Assembly (NCBI GenBank): GCA_016713235.1
Contig: JADJPN010000003.1
Span: 62,001-126,000 of the forward strand
Direction: 5' to 3'
DNA: 64,000 nt
Source of the DNA: Hyphomicrobiales bacterium
Lineage (GTDB): Bacteria > Pseudomonadota > Alphaproteobacteria > Rhizobiales > Xanthobacteraceae
Positions 38,916 to 48,565 of the stretch are shown here, one piece after another. Made by a program: the position numbers and the translations under genes. How positions within the stretch are numbered: the stretch's first letter is position 1; every line of letters begins with the position of its first letter. The notes beneath the pieces are model-generated. The model saw only the letters and a list, made by a program, of their open reading frames with translations. It had not been told where the DNA came from and made no database searches.

Positions 38916-40594
38916 CTACTGCCAGAACGTGTGGATCGCGGAGTTTGTCTGCGGCGTGGGTTTATCTTCCGGCGCCGGAATGTAGGTCGTCGTGAAGCTC
39001 AAACGGCGAATGTCGTAGACGCGCGCGAACACGACGCTGTCGCGCCGCACTTCATTGATGATAGGTGCGAACAGTTCGGCGCAATAGAACGTGCCGAGCG
39101 AAACCGCGAAGTCGGCGCCCTTGGCGTCGTTGGTCGCCTCGAAGTCCTCGCCGAGTTCAAGCGCGACGACTGCCGCGGGCCCGCAGACCGCGACTTTCCA
39201 TTTCCGGTTCGCGGGTTTCACGAGCTTCTGCTCTTTGATCCGCTCCAGCAGGGTTTCCGATGCTTCCTTGAAGCCGAGCGCCCAGTAGTCCAGCATGTAG
39301 CGGTCCGAAGCACCGCGCACGCCGCCCGCGACCTGATTGAACAAGGCGTACTGATACGGATGGATGCGGATCATATCGACGACGCTCACCCCACGACCAG
39401 CGCGAAGGCCGCGACGCCGGCGAACGCAGCCGTGCGCCGGTATTCGTTCAGCTTCTCGAAGAGATAGGCGACAGCGATGCCCCCAAGCACAGCCAACGGC
39501 GGCACCACGAAGAGGAAGTGGCGCACGCCGTTATAAAGTACAGGGCGCGTCAACACGGTAAGGATGATCGGGAGCAGGGCGGCGGCGACAAGCAGCGCAA
39601 GTGACGCGCGCTTCGCGGGCGTGCCGAGCCCGCGGAAAATCATCACGAGCGAGCCTGCGGTACCGGCAATCGCAAATGCACCGACGATTTCCGGAATCTT
39701 CAGGAGATAAAGCTTCGGGAGATAAGTCCGCGGCATCTGCGGAATCATGATCTGCATGCCGTCGTATAATTCCCGCCAGGGCTTTTCCCAGAAATTCGAA
39801 TAATACGCGATGGCCTTGAGCGGATTGAGCGGCGATTGCACGGCCCACGGCCAGACGATTGCCATCACGGCATAAGCGAGCGGCAGCGACAGCGCGAGAT
39901 AGCCAACCAGCGTCGCCGCGCGTGTGGCGGCAGGGCGAAAACCGAGCGTTCTTGCTTCTGCGAGCAGATAGACGGCCAGCGCCGTTCCGGCGAAGAGGAC
40001 CGCGATGCCGCCGATCACACGCGTGCCGATGAGCAAACCCAGCGCAATGCCGAACAAGGCGATCGTCATCGGCTTCGGCCGCGGATACTCGTCGAAGGAG
40101 CGGACGAACGTGTAGAGCAGGAAGATCATCGCGACCGCGAAAGGCGTATCTTTCGCGTTGATGAACATGTGCCCGTAATAGAGCGGCGTGATCGCAAGCA
40201 GCACCAGCGCGGCAGCGCCCGCGATCGGACCGGCAATGCGGCGTGCGAGCCGCCATACGACGACCAGGCCGGCAATGCCGACGATTGCGCCCATGAGGCG
40301 GCGCGACTCGAACAGGTCGGTCGCGGCAAATCGGTCGAGGATGGAAGCGGCAAGATCGAAGCCGCCGCCATAATAGAACAGGTTCGAAAACTCGAATGCA
40401 CGCTTATCCGCGAAGCCCGACGCATAGAACGCATAAAGCAGCTCGCCGTAATGCGAGTGCGCGTAGTCGTCCCAGCCAAGACCGTAATCGAGAAAGGTAA
40501 AACCGGCGATCACGCTCAATGCCAGCAGAACGGCAAACGCAAAGATATCGGCCGGCGCGGCGGGCACCCGCTGGTTCATAAGGTTGAAGCGCAT
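38916..40594 (-). pseudogene. GT39-type membrane glycosyltransferase, one frameshift
   Basis: About 560 codons. The N-terminal two thirds contain nine to eleven membrane helices, with the first extracytoplasmic loop FLDYGLGWDDYAHSHYGE carrying the acidic pair used by GT-C (PMT/ArnT-like, family 39) enzymes and the dolichol-P-sugar or lipid-sugar binding loops. The C-terminal soluble part VSVVDMIRIHPYQYALFNQ...FTTTYIPAPEDKP belongs to the same protein but lies in another frame. The break is in the CCCC at 39389-39392 (minus GGGG); one more G gives ALVVGVSVVDM. Sequence error is likely. ATG 40594 is a tentative start (40579 and 40639 are alternatives). Confidence 0.72.
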
Positions 40595-40701
40595 GGCTCG
40601 GGAATTGGATCGCTCGGTTCGCGCCGGGGCGGAACCCACAATGGAACAGGCGGCCGGCTACGCGCCCGTCGCCTAGGTAGTAGGCGATTACGGCAGGATT
40701 C

Positions 40702-40718
40702 GTGCAAATTGCTTGCAC
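40702..40718. repeat. 17-bp palindrome upstream of the GT39-type gene
   Basis: GTGCAA (40702-40707) and TTGCAC (40713-40718) around ATTGC. The site lies about 110 bases upstream of the minus-strand glycosyltransferase start, a reasonable place for an operator. The binding protein is unknown. Confidence 0.35.
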
Positions 40719-40788
40719 AAATACAAGGCCCTAGCCGTGCAGTGCAGCACGCTGAACCCTAGCAATCAGGGGTGAAGTTAAAATGAAA

Positions 40789-40814
40789 GTCCGGCAGGCT
40801 GGCGCCTGCCGGAC
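40789..40814 (-). terminator. sodB terminator
   Basis: An 11-base stem, GTCCGGCAGGC (40789-40799) with GCCTGCCGGAC (40804-40814), and loop TGGC. Read on the minus strand it is followed by TTTCATTTT, and it lies 25 bases after the sodB stop. Confidence 0.8.
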
Positions 40815-40839
40815 GGGTCGTCACAACACGGTTGCCTGT

Positions 40840-41445
40840 TTAGGCGCCTTTGCTGGCCTCGGCATACATCTCGGCGACGTATTCCCAGTTAACCAGGTTC
40901 TCGACAAAAGCCTTCAGGTAATCGGGGCGGCGGTTGCGGTAGTCGATGTAGTAGGAGTGCTCCCAGACGTCGCAGCCGAGGATCGGCTTGCCGCCATGGA
41001 CCAGCGGGCTCTCGCCGTTCGCGGTCTTGGTCACGACGATTTTGCCGTCCTTGACCGCGAGCCAAGCCCAGCCCGAACCGAACTGGGTCGTGCCGGCCTG
41101 GATGAATTCCTCTTTCATCTTGTCCACCGAACCGAGGTCGGCGACGATCTTCTTTTCCAGTTCGCCCGGGATTTTGCCGCCACCATTGGGCTTCATCCAC
41201 TTCCAGAAGTGAAGGTGGTTGTAGTGCTGGCCGGCGTTGTTGAAGATCGCGGGGTTCTTGCCGAACGAGCCTTTGACGATCTCTTCCAGGCTCTTGCCTT
41301 CGAGGTCGGTCCCCTTCAGCGCGTTATTGCCGTTGTTCACGTAAGCGAGGTGATGCTTGTCGTGATGATATTCGAGAGTTTCCTTCGACATATAGGGCGC
41401 GAGCGCGTCATGCGGATAGGGCAGATCAGGCAGCTTAAAGGTCAT
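40840..41445 (-). CDS. sodB: superoxide dismutase, Fe type
   Basis: A 201-residue Fe/Mn superoxide dismutase. Metal ligands are His in EYHHDKHH, His in HYNHLHFWKW, and Asp/His in GCDVWEHSYY. The active-site Gln comes from the N-terminal domain (FNNAGQHYNH), the Fe-type position, while the Mn-type Gln site reads TANGES; this favours iron. No signal peptide, so cytoplasmic. ATG 41445 has AAGGAG upstream and fits the family length; an open frame 62 codons further upstream is rejected. Confidence 0.95.
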   Translation of the reverse strand: MTFKLPDLPYPHDALAPYMSKETLEYHHDKHHLAYVNNGNNALKGTDLEGKSLEEIVKGSFGKNPAIFNNAGQHYNHLHFWKWMKPNGGGKIPGELEKKIVADLGSVDKMKEEFIQAGTTQFGSGWAWLAVKDGKIVVTKTANGESPLVHGGKPILGCDVWEHSYYIDYRNRRPDYLKAFVENLVNWEYVAEMYAEASKGA

Positions 41446-41617
41446 CCGGGATCTCCTTGTTCTTTCGGGGCTTAGATACGCGAGGAAGGGCGGCGGGGAC
41501 AACCTCGGGCAGCGTTCCGAATTACGTAGCGTTATGGCGCTAAAATGCCGCGTTCTGTTATGATAGCTTAACGCGTTACCTCCAAAGGTAGTTTCAGTAA
41601 CAGGAGTATGGCCGGAA

Positions 41618-42568
41618 ATGCCCGCAATCATGACCTACGGCGGTATCGCTTTCGCGGTTTTGGGACTTCTTATCTCGATCGCCGGGATGCCCGACCGGGC
41701 CGCGGGCCTTGGACTCGGCAGTGACCTGATCCAGGCAGGTGCCACCCTGATCGCTGGCGGTCTTGTGGTTGCCGCGCTCGGGCAGGTGCTGAAAGCGCTG
41801 CAGGACGTGGCGGAGCGCGTGGAAGACGCCAGTTTTGGCCTTTCGTCACCGCGGCCGTCGCTGAACGACGAGCTTTCCGAAGCCCCCAAGCCGCTGCCCC
41901 GCGCCTCTCGCGGCGGGCCAGCTCCTCTGGATATCGACGATCTCGCCGATGCTCCGGCAACGTCACCCGCACGGGAACCTCGTTCGCCGCGCACGCCGCC
42001 ACTGGCGCCTCGCGCCGCATCGCGCTCCATGCCCGAAGAAGCGCAACGTCCCCAGTCGCGCCCGGCAGCGCGGGCCCCGCAGCGCCCTGAAGTGGCTTTC
42101 AATGCGCCACGGCAGGAAGACGATTTCGCTGATGATTTTCCGGCCGAGCAGCAGGACGGCCACGCCGAGCCGCGCTGGGTCCGCGCACAGGCTGAAGCGA
42201 ACAACCGCCAGCAGGCTCCGGGCGTCATCCCGATGCAATCGAGCCGTCCGTCTCGTGCGACCCCAGCCGCGCCGGCGACCCCTCCTCGCCGTGAAGCGGC
42301 GCCCGCGCCAATGGCCTATGAAGCCGAGCCGCGCCGCCGCCTGGCTTTGCCGCAGCCCGAAGAGGACCAACACGTTGAACCGACGGTCGTGCGTTCCGGG
42401 ATCATCGCCGGCATGGCCTATACGCTCTATTCCGACCGATCGATCGAAGCGGAGTTACCGGCGGGCACCGTGCGTTTCGGTTCGATCGAGGAACTGCAAC
42501 AGCACGTCAGGCGTGCCGGCGTCGACGAGCAGGAAGAGTATCGGAATCCGAACGGCGCGCCGCTCTAG
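41618..42568 (+). CDS. membrane protein with long Pro/Ala/Arg-rich tail
   Basis: A 316-residue protein. Two N-terminal hydrophobic helices (about 6-24 and 38-58) are followed by a long low-complexity linker rich in Pro, Ala, Arg and Glu (about 75-255). A compact C-terminal segment (about 258-310, RSGIIAGMAYTLYSDRSIEAELPAGTVRFGSIEELQQHV) is the most ordered part and may bind a partner. I do not recognise a named family. It is divergent from sodB and converges with the DMT transporter, overlapping it by four bases. Confidence 0.7.
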   Translation: MPAIMTYGGIAFAVLGLLISIAGMPDRAAGLGLGSDLIQAGATLIAGGLVVAALGQVLKALQDVAERVEDASFGLSSPRPSLNDELSEAPKPLPRASRGGPAPLDIDDLADAPATSPAREPRSPRTPPLAPRAASRSMPEEAQRPQSRPAARAPQRPEVAFNAPRQEDDFADDFPAEQQDGHAEPRWVRAQAEANNRQQAPGVIPMQSSRPSRATPAAPATPPRREAAPAPMAYEAEPRRRLALPQPEEDQHVEPTVVRSGIIAGMAYTLYSDRSIEAELPAGTVRFGSIEELQQHVRRAGVDEQEEYRNPNGAPL

Positions 42569-43467
42569 GCTTGCATCGTCTTCTTTCTCGGCCGGTTGAC
42601 GAGCCAGATTCCGAACACGACCAGCGCAAGTGCGATCCACAGAAGCGGGCTTACGCGCTCGTTGAGGAAGTATGCGCCTGAGAGCATCGCGAACAGCGGC
42701 GACAAAAACGTGAAAACGGAAAGCGTCGACGCCGGATAAGTTCGCACCAGCGCGAACCAGCCGAGATAAGACAGAAACGCCACGATCACGATTTGATACG
42801 CCAGCGACGCGGCGACCAGCCCGTCGAACCTCGTAATTCCGCTTTCGCCCGCGAGCAGCGCGAGCGGCATCGTCAATGCAGTGACGCCAAGCTGATAGGC
42901 AAGCATCTTGGCCGAGTGAATTTTCACGAGCGATGTCGTCTTGATGACGAGCGTGCTCACGGTCCAGCAGATCGCGGCAGCCAGCATCATGAGATCACCG
43001 ATCAGCGCCGTCGGCGAAGGTACCGAGAGACTGTCGCGCAGAGCAAGGACGAGGCCGCCAAATGCGCAAAGCAGTCCGGCGACCTGCGCGGCGCCCATCC
43101 GCTCGTTCGGCAGCAGGAAGTGCGCACCGACCGCGACCATGAATGGCGAGGTGTAGAGAAAGAGAATGCTGCGCGCGACATCGGTAAAGACCAGCGCCCA
43201 ATAGATAAAGACGAACTCCGTCGCGAACAGAAAGCCGACGAAAAGGCCGGGTGCGAGCGTGCCGTCGCGCTCGAACAATTTTATGCCGCGTGCATGACAC
43301 CAGATTAAAAGAAGGAGGAATGCGCCCGCGCAGCGTAGCCCACTTTGAAATACTGGCGAGACCGCTTCATTCGTGACCTTGATGACGACCTGCTGAAAGC
43401 CCCACGAGGCGGTAAGCACGGCCGTCGCAAGTATCGCGAACGCGTCCAGCCGGTCGTGCTGTTTCAT
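42565..43467 (-). CDS. DMT superfamily (EamA) transporter
   Basis: A 300-residue membrane protein with ten predicted helices in two EamA repeats (about 13-140 and 155-292). The repeats are marked by FIYWALVFTDVARSILFLYTSPFMVAVGAHFLLPNER and LSPLFAMLSGAYFLNERVSPLLWIALALVVFG. It probably exports a small metabolite. It overlaps the ptrB start region by four bases and is co-directional with it, and converges with the tail-rich membrane protein. Confidence 0.85.
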   Translation of the reverse strand: MKQHDRLDAFAILATAVLTASWGFQQVVIKVTNEAVSPVFQSGLRCAGAFLLLLIWCHARGIKLFERDGTLAPGLFVGFLFATEFVFIYWALVFTDVARSILFLYTSPFMVAVGAHFLLPNERMGAAQVAGLLCAFGGLVLALRDSLSVPSPTALIGDLMMLAAAICWTVSTLVIKTTSLVKIHSAKMLAYQLGVTALTMPLALLAGESGITRFDGLVAASLAYQIVIVAFLSYLGWFALVRTYPASTLSVFTFLSPLFAMLSGAYFLNERVSPLLWIALALVVFGIWLVNRPRKKTMQA

Positions 43468-45605
43468 GCGGATGTGTCCGCGCCGGCGGTCACGATCGCG
43501 AAAACATATGCAAGCGCGACTTCATCGAGCCGGTCGAAGCGGCCGGCCGCGCCGCCGTGGCCCGCATCCATATTCGTCTTGAGGAAAATCGGTTTCTTGC
43601 CGGTGTTGAGTGATCGCAGCTTTGCGACCCACTTCGCCGGTTCCCAATAGGTCACGCGCGGATCGGTAAGACCAGCGAGCACCAGCATGGCCGGATAGTC
43701 TTTTGCACCGACATTGTCATAGGGCGAATAACGCAACATGCGCTGAAGCACGGCCTTATCGGTGGCCGGATTGCCCCATTCGGGCCATTCCGGCGGCGTC
43801 AGCGGCAGCGTGCCGTCAAGCATGGTGTTGATGACATCGACGAACGGTACTTCCGCGATGATGCCCGCGAAAAGCTCGGGCTTGAGGTTCGCGACCGCGC
43901 CCATCAGCAAGCCGCCCGCCGAACCGCCTTGCGCGACGATGCGGTTCGGTGCCGCGAATTTTTCCGCGATCAGATGATCGCCGCAGGCGATGAAGTCAAT
44001 GAAGGTGTTTTCCTTCTTCTCCATCTTGCCGTCGAGATACCAGCGCCAGCCTTTGTCGGTGCCGCCGCGAATATGCGCGACCGCATAGACGAAGCCGCGA
44101 TCCGCCAGCGAAAGGCGGCCGGTCGAGAACGCGGCCGGCATGGAAATTCCATAAGAGCCGTAGCCGTAAAGCAGACACGGCGCCGAACCGTCGATCTTTG
44201 TGTTGACGTGATACAGTAGCGAGATCGGAACGATCGCGCCGTCTTTGGCCTTCCCGAAGATGCGGCGCGTTACGTAGTCGGCCGGATTGTGCCCTGACGG
44301 GACTTCCTGCCGCTTGCGCATGACACGCTCGCGCGTGCGCATGTTGTAGTCCCACACTTCCGTCGGCGTCGTCATCGACGAATAATTGAAGCGCAGATTA
44401 TCGGTCGCGAATTCGAAGCCAGTGGACGAGCCGAGCGAATAGGCTTCTTCCTTGAACGCGATCGTGTGTTCCTTGCCGCTCGCAATCTCGCGGACGATGA
44501 TGCGCGGCAAACCCTCATGACGCTCGAGCCGCGTCATCCAGTCCTTGAAGATCGAGCAATCGAGGATCAGCGTGCCTGCGCTGTGCGGGATCAGGTCGCT
44601 CCAGTTTGCGCGCCCCGGATTGGCGAGCGGTGTCGTCGCGATCTTGAAGTCTTCCGCGCCATCGGCGTTCGTCAGCACGATCAGCGTTTCTGCACCGTTG
44701 AACGAAGGATGATGCTCGACTTCATAGCGAAGGCCGATGATGCGCTTCTCGATGAGTTGCGGTTTTGCGGATGGTTTTTTGAGATCGAGCAGATAAATTT
44801 CGGAGGTGTCGTGATCGCCGGTCGAAATCACCGCAAAGCGGTCGGCCTGCAATTTCCCGATCGAAACGAAAAATCCCTTATCGGCTTCCTCGTAGATCAG
44901 TTCGTCGTCTTTCGCGTCCTTGCCGAGGCGATGCAGATAGACCCGCGACGGACGATGTTCGGCGTCCAGCTTCACATAATAAAAGCCGCTCGCGTCATCG
45001 AGCCAGACCAGCCCGCCGCCGGTATCGGTGACGAGATCGGGGCGATCCGCGCCGCTCGAAAGTTCGCGCACGCGCACATTATATAGCTCGGAGCCTTTGT
45101 CGTCCGAACTCCAGGCCAGCAGCTTGTGGTCGGGCGAATGCGTCGCGCCGCCGAGCGAGAAATAGGCTTTGCCTTTCGCGAGCGCATCGCCGTCGAGCAT
45201 GACTTCTTCTGCACCGCCGCCCGCGGGTTCGCGGCACACCAGCGGATGCTGTCCGCCGTCGCGGTAGCGCGAGAAATAGGCGAAGGGCCCGTCGCGCAAT
45301 GGCACCGAGGAGTCGTCCTCCTTGATCCGTCCGCGCATTTCCGCGATCAGTTTTTTCTTGAGCGGAACATAAGGCGCGAACGCGTTTTCGGTGTAGGCGT
45401 TCTCGCTCTCCAGATATTCGCGGATGTCCGGCTGAAGAATGCTGGTATCGCGGAAAACCTCTTGCCACTTCGGGTCGCGCAGCCAAGCAAAATCGTCCAC
45501 GAGGTCTAGCCCGTGGACGACCTGCTTTGACGGAATTTTCTTGGCTGCCGGTGTCTTGCCGAGCGCGTTCAGATTCCAGCCGTCGTTATTTGGTGTCCTT
45601 GTCAT
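43464..45605 (-). CDS. ptrB: oligopeptidase B (S9 prolyl-oligopeptidase family)
   Basis: A 713-residue serine peptidase that cuts short peptides after basic residues. The N-terminal seven-bladed propeller (about 75-420) is followed by the alpha/beta-hydrolase domain. The catalytic Ser is in AQGGSAGGLLMG near 556, Asp in LAGLTDPRVTYWEPAKW near 645, and His in DAGHGGAAGRF near 683. The family-specific HIRGG (oxyanion) is present. The start overlaps the end of msrB by 20 bases, so the two are probably co-transcribed. Confidence 0.93.
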   Translation of the reverse strand: MTRTPNNDGWNLNALGKTPAAKKIPSKQVVHGLDLVDDFAWLRDPKWQEVFRDTSILQPDIREYLESENAYTENAFAPYVPLKKKLIAEMRGRIKEDDSSVPLRDGPFAYFSRYRDGGQHPLVCREPAGGGAEEVMLDGDALAKGKAYFSLGGATHSPDHKLLAWSSDDKGSELYNVRVRELSSGADRPDLVTDTGGGLVWLDDASGFYYVKLDAEHRPSRVYLHRLGKDAKDDELIYEEADKGFFVSIGKLQADRFAVISTGDHDTSEIYLLDLKKPSAKPQLIEKRIIGLRYEVEHHPSFNGAETLIVLTNADGAEDFKIATTPLANPGRANWSDLIPHSAGTLILDCSIFKDWMTRLERHEGLPRIIVREIASGKEHTIAFKEEAYSLGSSTGFEFATDNLRFNYSSMTTPTEVWDYNMRTRERVMRKRQEVPSGHNPADYVTRRIFGKAKDGAIVPISLLYHVNTKIDGSAPCLLYGYGSYGISMPAAFSTGRLSLADRGFVYAVAHIRGGTDKGWRWYLDGKMEKKENTFIDFIACGDHLIAEKFAAPNRIVAQGGSAGGLLMGAVANLKPELFAGIIAEVPFVDVINTMLDGTLPLTPPEWPEWGNPATDKAVLQRMLRYSPYDNVGAKDYPAMLVLAGLTDPRVTYWEPAKWVAKLRSLNTGKKPIFLKTNMDAGHGGAAGRFDRLDEVALAYVFAIVTAGADTSA

Positions 45606-46011
45606 CGGCTTTCTGCAATTTCAGCGCGTGCCCGTTCATGCAGTAGCGCTGTCCGGTCGGCTGGGGTCCGTCCGGGAATACGTGGCCGAGATGCGCCTCG
45701 CAAGAGGCGCAGCGGATTTCAGTTCTGCGCATCAGGAATGAACTGTCCGAATGCTCGGAAACTGCGTCGCCATCGATCGGTTGATAGAAGCTCGGCCAGC
45801 CGGAACCTGAATCGTATTTCGTCTCGGACGCAAAAAGCGGCGCGCCGCAGGCGACGCATTTGTAGACGCCTTTGCTCTTTTCGTTGAGATAAGGCCCGGT
45901 CCACGCCGGTTCGGTGCCGTGCTTGCGGGTCACGTGATATTGCTCTGGCGTTAGTTCCTTCTGCCATTCGGCATCGGATTTCACGACCTTCGGACGGTTC
46001 GTTGCTGTCAT
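45586..46011 (-). CDS. msrB: peptide-methionine (R)-S-oxide reductase
   Basis: A 141-residue SelR-domain enzyme that reduces methionine-R-sulfoxide in proteins. The zinc site is two CxxC pairs (CVACG and CASC). YDSGSGWPSFYQPI binds substrate, and the catalytic Cys is in RYCMNG. The ATG at 46011 gives the normal length; the frame is open upstream but non-homologous. It leads the msrB-ptrB pair. Confidence 0.95.
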   Translation of the reverse strand: MTATNRPKVVKSDAEWQKELTPEQYHVTRKHGTEPAWTGPYLNEKSKGVYKCVACGAPLFASETKYDSGSGWPSFYQPIDGDAVSEHSDSSFLMRRTEIRCASCEAHLGHVFPDGPQPTGQRYCMNGHALKLQKADDKDTK

Positions 46012-46492
46012 TGTCCTGCTCCGGCTGGGATTTTCTGGCGTAGAAGTAAGCGTTGCGTCGGGTGGCCGCAACATTTGCGCCCTACACAAGCGCGCGAGCG
46101 CAAAATGCCGCAAAAGATCGTAGCTTTCGCCCTGCGCGGCGGCCCTGCGTTCGGCCCGCAACGCGCGGCGTAGCCGGGCTTTCTGTCCCGCAAGACCGGC
46201 GCCGAGAAACACCTTCTGGCTACGGAATGTTTCCTCGCGGGAGCTGGCATGGAAGGCACGGATCGGGCTGCTTGTGGGGCCTCGAATAATTATGGGGCGT
46301 TCGCGAAAGGGCATGACGGACTTCCTGCTTGCAAGCCGAAAGTTTGCCGCTGCGGGAAGGTGGCGGGGATAAATTCCTATTCACAGTTTGCCTCTGGCTT
46401 TGCTAACCCGTTCGGCAACCGGGATATTTTCCGCCGGGGAAATCTGCATCGAAATTTGAATATCCCCGCTCTCGCCGCAATCCCTATGATAA
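46012..46492. other. region between msrB and the IS1595 element
   Basis: 480 bases with no convincing gene on either strand. The msrB promoter must be here. The end near the IS (TCCCTATGATAAG at 46481-46493) joins across the insertion to TATGAAGGGAG at 48577, so this was once the leader of the DnaA-like gene. Confidence 0.5.
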
Positions 46493-46511
46493 GTATATAT
46501 TCCCATATATA

Positions 46512-46525
46512 TACTTGACGTACCA
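46512..46525 (+). repeat. left inverted end of the IS1595-type element (core)
   Basis: TACTTGACGTACCA matches the complement of 48543-48556 perfectly; similarity extends outward through an AT-alternating stretch and inward to GGGAT with a few mismatches. Confidence 0.8.
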
Positions 46526-46562
46526 GCCGGGATGACAGATAATGCTCGCATTGGAGAACGTC

Positions 46563-47627
46563 ATGGCCTTGCCGAAGATTTATTCCGACGAAGAAGCAGC
46601 CCGTAAGCATCTGGAGGCGCTCCAGTGGCCGGAAGGCCCTGTTTGCCCTCACTGCGGCAATGTCGATCAAGAGCGCATCAAAGCCCTTCAGGGAGCTTCG
46701 ACGCGCGCCGGCGTCTACAAGTGCAATGAGTGCCGCAAGCCGTTCTCTGTGACCGTTGGCACCGTTTTTGAGCGTTCCAAGATCCCGCTCAGCAAGTGGC
46801 TCTACGCCGTTCACCTGATGACTTCCCCGAAGAAGGGTATCAGCGCTCACCAGCTGCACCGCACTTTGAAGCTTACCTACAAGTCCGCTTGGTTCATGGC
46901 TCATCGCATCCGCGAGGCTATGGCTGACAACGTGCGCGGCCCGGTGGGCGGTGAAGGCAAGATCGTAGAAGCTGACGAAACCTATTTCGGTAAGCCTGAG
47001 GTTGCGCCTGTCTCTAAGCAGCGCCGTGGCCGTCCGTACTTGAAGGGCAACAAACTCCGCAATTCGCGTCCCATCGTTTCGCTTGTCGAGCGTGGCGGTC
47101 GCGTCCGCTCGTTCCATATTGCCAGCGCTGATAAAGAGAACGTGCAGAAGATCGTTCTCGAAAATGTCGATCGCGATAGCCGTCTGCACACTGATGAAAG
47201 CCGCCTCTACACGGGCGCAGAGATGCACTTCGCCTCGCATGAAACCGTCAAGCATGCGATCAAAGAATATGCTCGCGGCGACGTAACCACCAATTCGGTC
47301 GAAGGCTTCTTCTCGATCTTTAAGCGCGGTATGCGCGGCGTGTACCAGCACTGCAAAGAGAAGCACCTGCACCGTTATCTTGCGGAGTTCGATTTCCGTT
47401 ACAACAATCGCATTGCTCTTGGTGTTGACGATGATCGCCGCGCTGACCTTGCTGCCGTTTCCATCCGTTGCAATCGCCTGACCTATCGGCGGATTAACGA
47501 AGCTCGTTTAAGTATCCTGCGGGGCGCTTCGTTAGGTGGCGCAAGAACACCCCAAAAACTCAAGCGACGTAAGGTTATTTCGTCGCTAGTGCTTTTTCGG
47601 CTTTTGACCTTGGACGACTCGCCTTAG
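46563..47627 (+). CDS. IS1595 family transposase
   Basis: A 354-residue transposase of the ISXO2/IS1595 class. The N-terminal zinc ribbon (CPHCGN near 32, CNECRK near 58) is followed by a helix-turn-helix-like DNA-binding region (KKGISAHQLHRTLKLTYKSAWFMAHRIREAM). The DDE-type core is EADETYFGKP, then HTDESRLYTGA and DVTTNSVEGFFSIFKRGMRG. MALPKIYSD at ATG 46563 is the family start; an ATG 21 bases earlier is in frame. Codon use is less GC-rich than in the host genes around it. The frame is intact, so the element could be active. Confidence 0.9.
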   Translation: MALPKIYSDEEAARKHLEALQWPEGPVCPHCGNVDQERIKALQGASTRAGVYKCNECRKPFSVTVGTVFERSKIPLSKWLYAVHLMTSPKKGISAHQLHRTLKLTYKSAWFMAHRIREAMADNVRGPVGGEGKIVEADETYFGKPEVAPVSKQRRGRPYLKGNKLRNSRPIVSLVERGGRVRSFHIASADKENVQKIVLENVDRDSRLHTDESRLYTGAEMHFASHETVKHAIKEYARGDVTTNSVEGFFSIFKRGMRGVYQHCKEKHLHRYLAEFDFRYNNRIALGVDDDRRADLAAVSIRCNRLTYRRINEARLSILRGASLGGARTPQKLKRRKVISSLVLFRLLTLDDSP

Positions 47628-47689
47628 CTTTAGGCTTTGGCGGAGTCGCCAACATTTTCTTCAAAACATCGTCGCGAGATTTCTTTGCC

Positions 47690-48565
47690 ATGGAAAGCCC
47701 TCTTAGACCTTTTGACAGCTCTAAAGCAAAACTAATTCGAGCGCGTCAGCATGTTACCGAGTTAGAGCGAGACGTAAACGCTTTCATATCTCGCGACCCC
47801 TGTGCAGTACTCGTGGCACTTCGAAAATCCACAGGCAGACACTTTATAGCCTTCTTGCGAAGAGAGTCAGTTCCGGCGGAACTTAGTACAATTTTTGGCG
47901 ACGTTCTCTATAATCTACGTTCCGCGCTCGATCTTTTAGCAAACGACTTGGTCGCGTTGAGCGGCACAATACCCAAGAACGTCTATTATCCTTTCGCCAA
48001 GAGTGAGAAAGAATTGGACGATCAAATTGCAAATAAGATGAAAGGCGCAAGCCCAGACGTTATTGAGTTAGTTAAAGCCACCAAACCTTACAATGGCGGG
48101 GATGATCTCTTAAGGGCCTTGCACGATCTCAATATACGCGACAAACATATTGCCCTTCTCGAAGTAGGATCATTTTCTTCACCTACATTCGGCCCCGCTG
48201 AACTTGTAGAAGTCGAGCCAGGAACATTTCGGACTGACTTCAGTAAAACCCCCTACGAGCCGATAGACCCCGCTGGTTTTGTCTTGCTCAATCCCAGTGA
48301 CGAAGAAATTCTTGGGAAAGTCAAAAACAGCGTCACCGCCGTTTATATTGAAGACAAGCTTCCTTGCGGGGCCAACGTCATACCCCTTGCTCATCAGATG
48401 ACGAAGATCGTTGAGGCTCTCATTCAGTTTTTCGAGGCGAAGCTCGTAAGAATGATAAGGCTTAGCCACCGCTCAGGCGCTAGCCCTTCCTCCAAATCAG
48501 CATCCGGCCTGTCACGCTCTGAAGTCATAGGAAATATCCCTGTGGTACGTCAAGTACATATATAG
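47690..48565 (+). CDS. IS passenger protein of unknown function
   Basis: A 291-residue protein, clearly more A/T-rich in codon use than the host. Residues 65-90 read IFGDVLYNLRSALDLLANDLV, a pattern seen in many uncharacterised, probably HEPN-like helical proteins (usually GDxxHNLRSALDHL; here the two His are Tyr and Leu). No catalytic motif is recognisable. The last residues and the TAG (48563-48565) are written by the inverted end of the IS, so the ORF ends exactly where the element ends. Passenger genes of IS1595 relatives are usually not needed for transposition. Confidence 0.65.
   Translation: MESPLRPFDSSKAKLIRARQHVTELERDVNAFISRDPCAVLVALRKSTGRHFIAFLRRESVPAELSTIFGDVLYNLRSALDLLANDLVALSGTIPKNVYYPFAKSEKELDDQIANKMKGASPDVIELVKATKPYNGGDDLLRALHDLNIRDKHIALLEVGSFSSPTFGPAELVEVEPGTFRTDFSKTPYEPIDPAGFVLLNPSDEEILGKVKNSVTAVYIEDKLPCGANVIPLAHQMTKIVEALIQFFEAKLVRMIRLSHRSGASPSSKSASGLSRSEVIGNIPVVRQVHI
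48543..48556 (-). repeat. right inverted end of the IS1595-type element (core)
   Basis: TGGTACGTCAAGTA is the exact complement of 46512-46525. It also encodes part of the C-terminus of the passenger protein. Confidence 0.8.

Noticed and set aside
38916..40594. Two separate genes (membrane transferase and a soluble protein with ATGA-like overlap)
   Set aside because: The soluble part continues the same family protein. One extra G in GGGG gives the uninterrupted ALVVGVSVVDM, so I treat it as one gene.
41577..41590. TACCT/AGGTA hairpin before the gene at 41618
   Set aside because: A five-base stem is too short to support as a regulatory element; it may be chance.
46053..46289. Small open frame between msrB and the IS
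   Set aside because: Arg/Pro-rich translation typical of a wrong-strand frame, without a ribosome-binding site.
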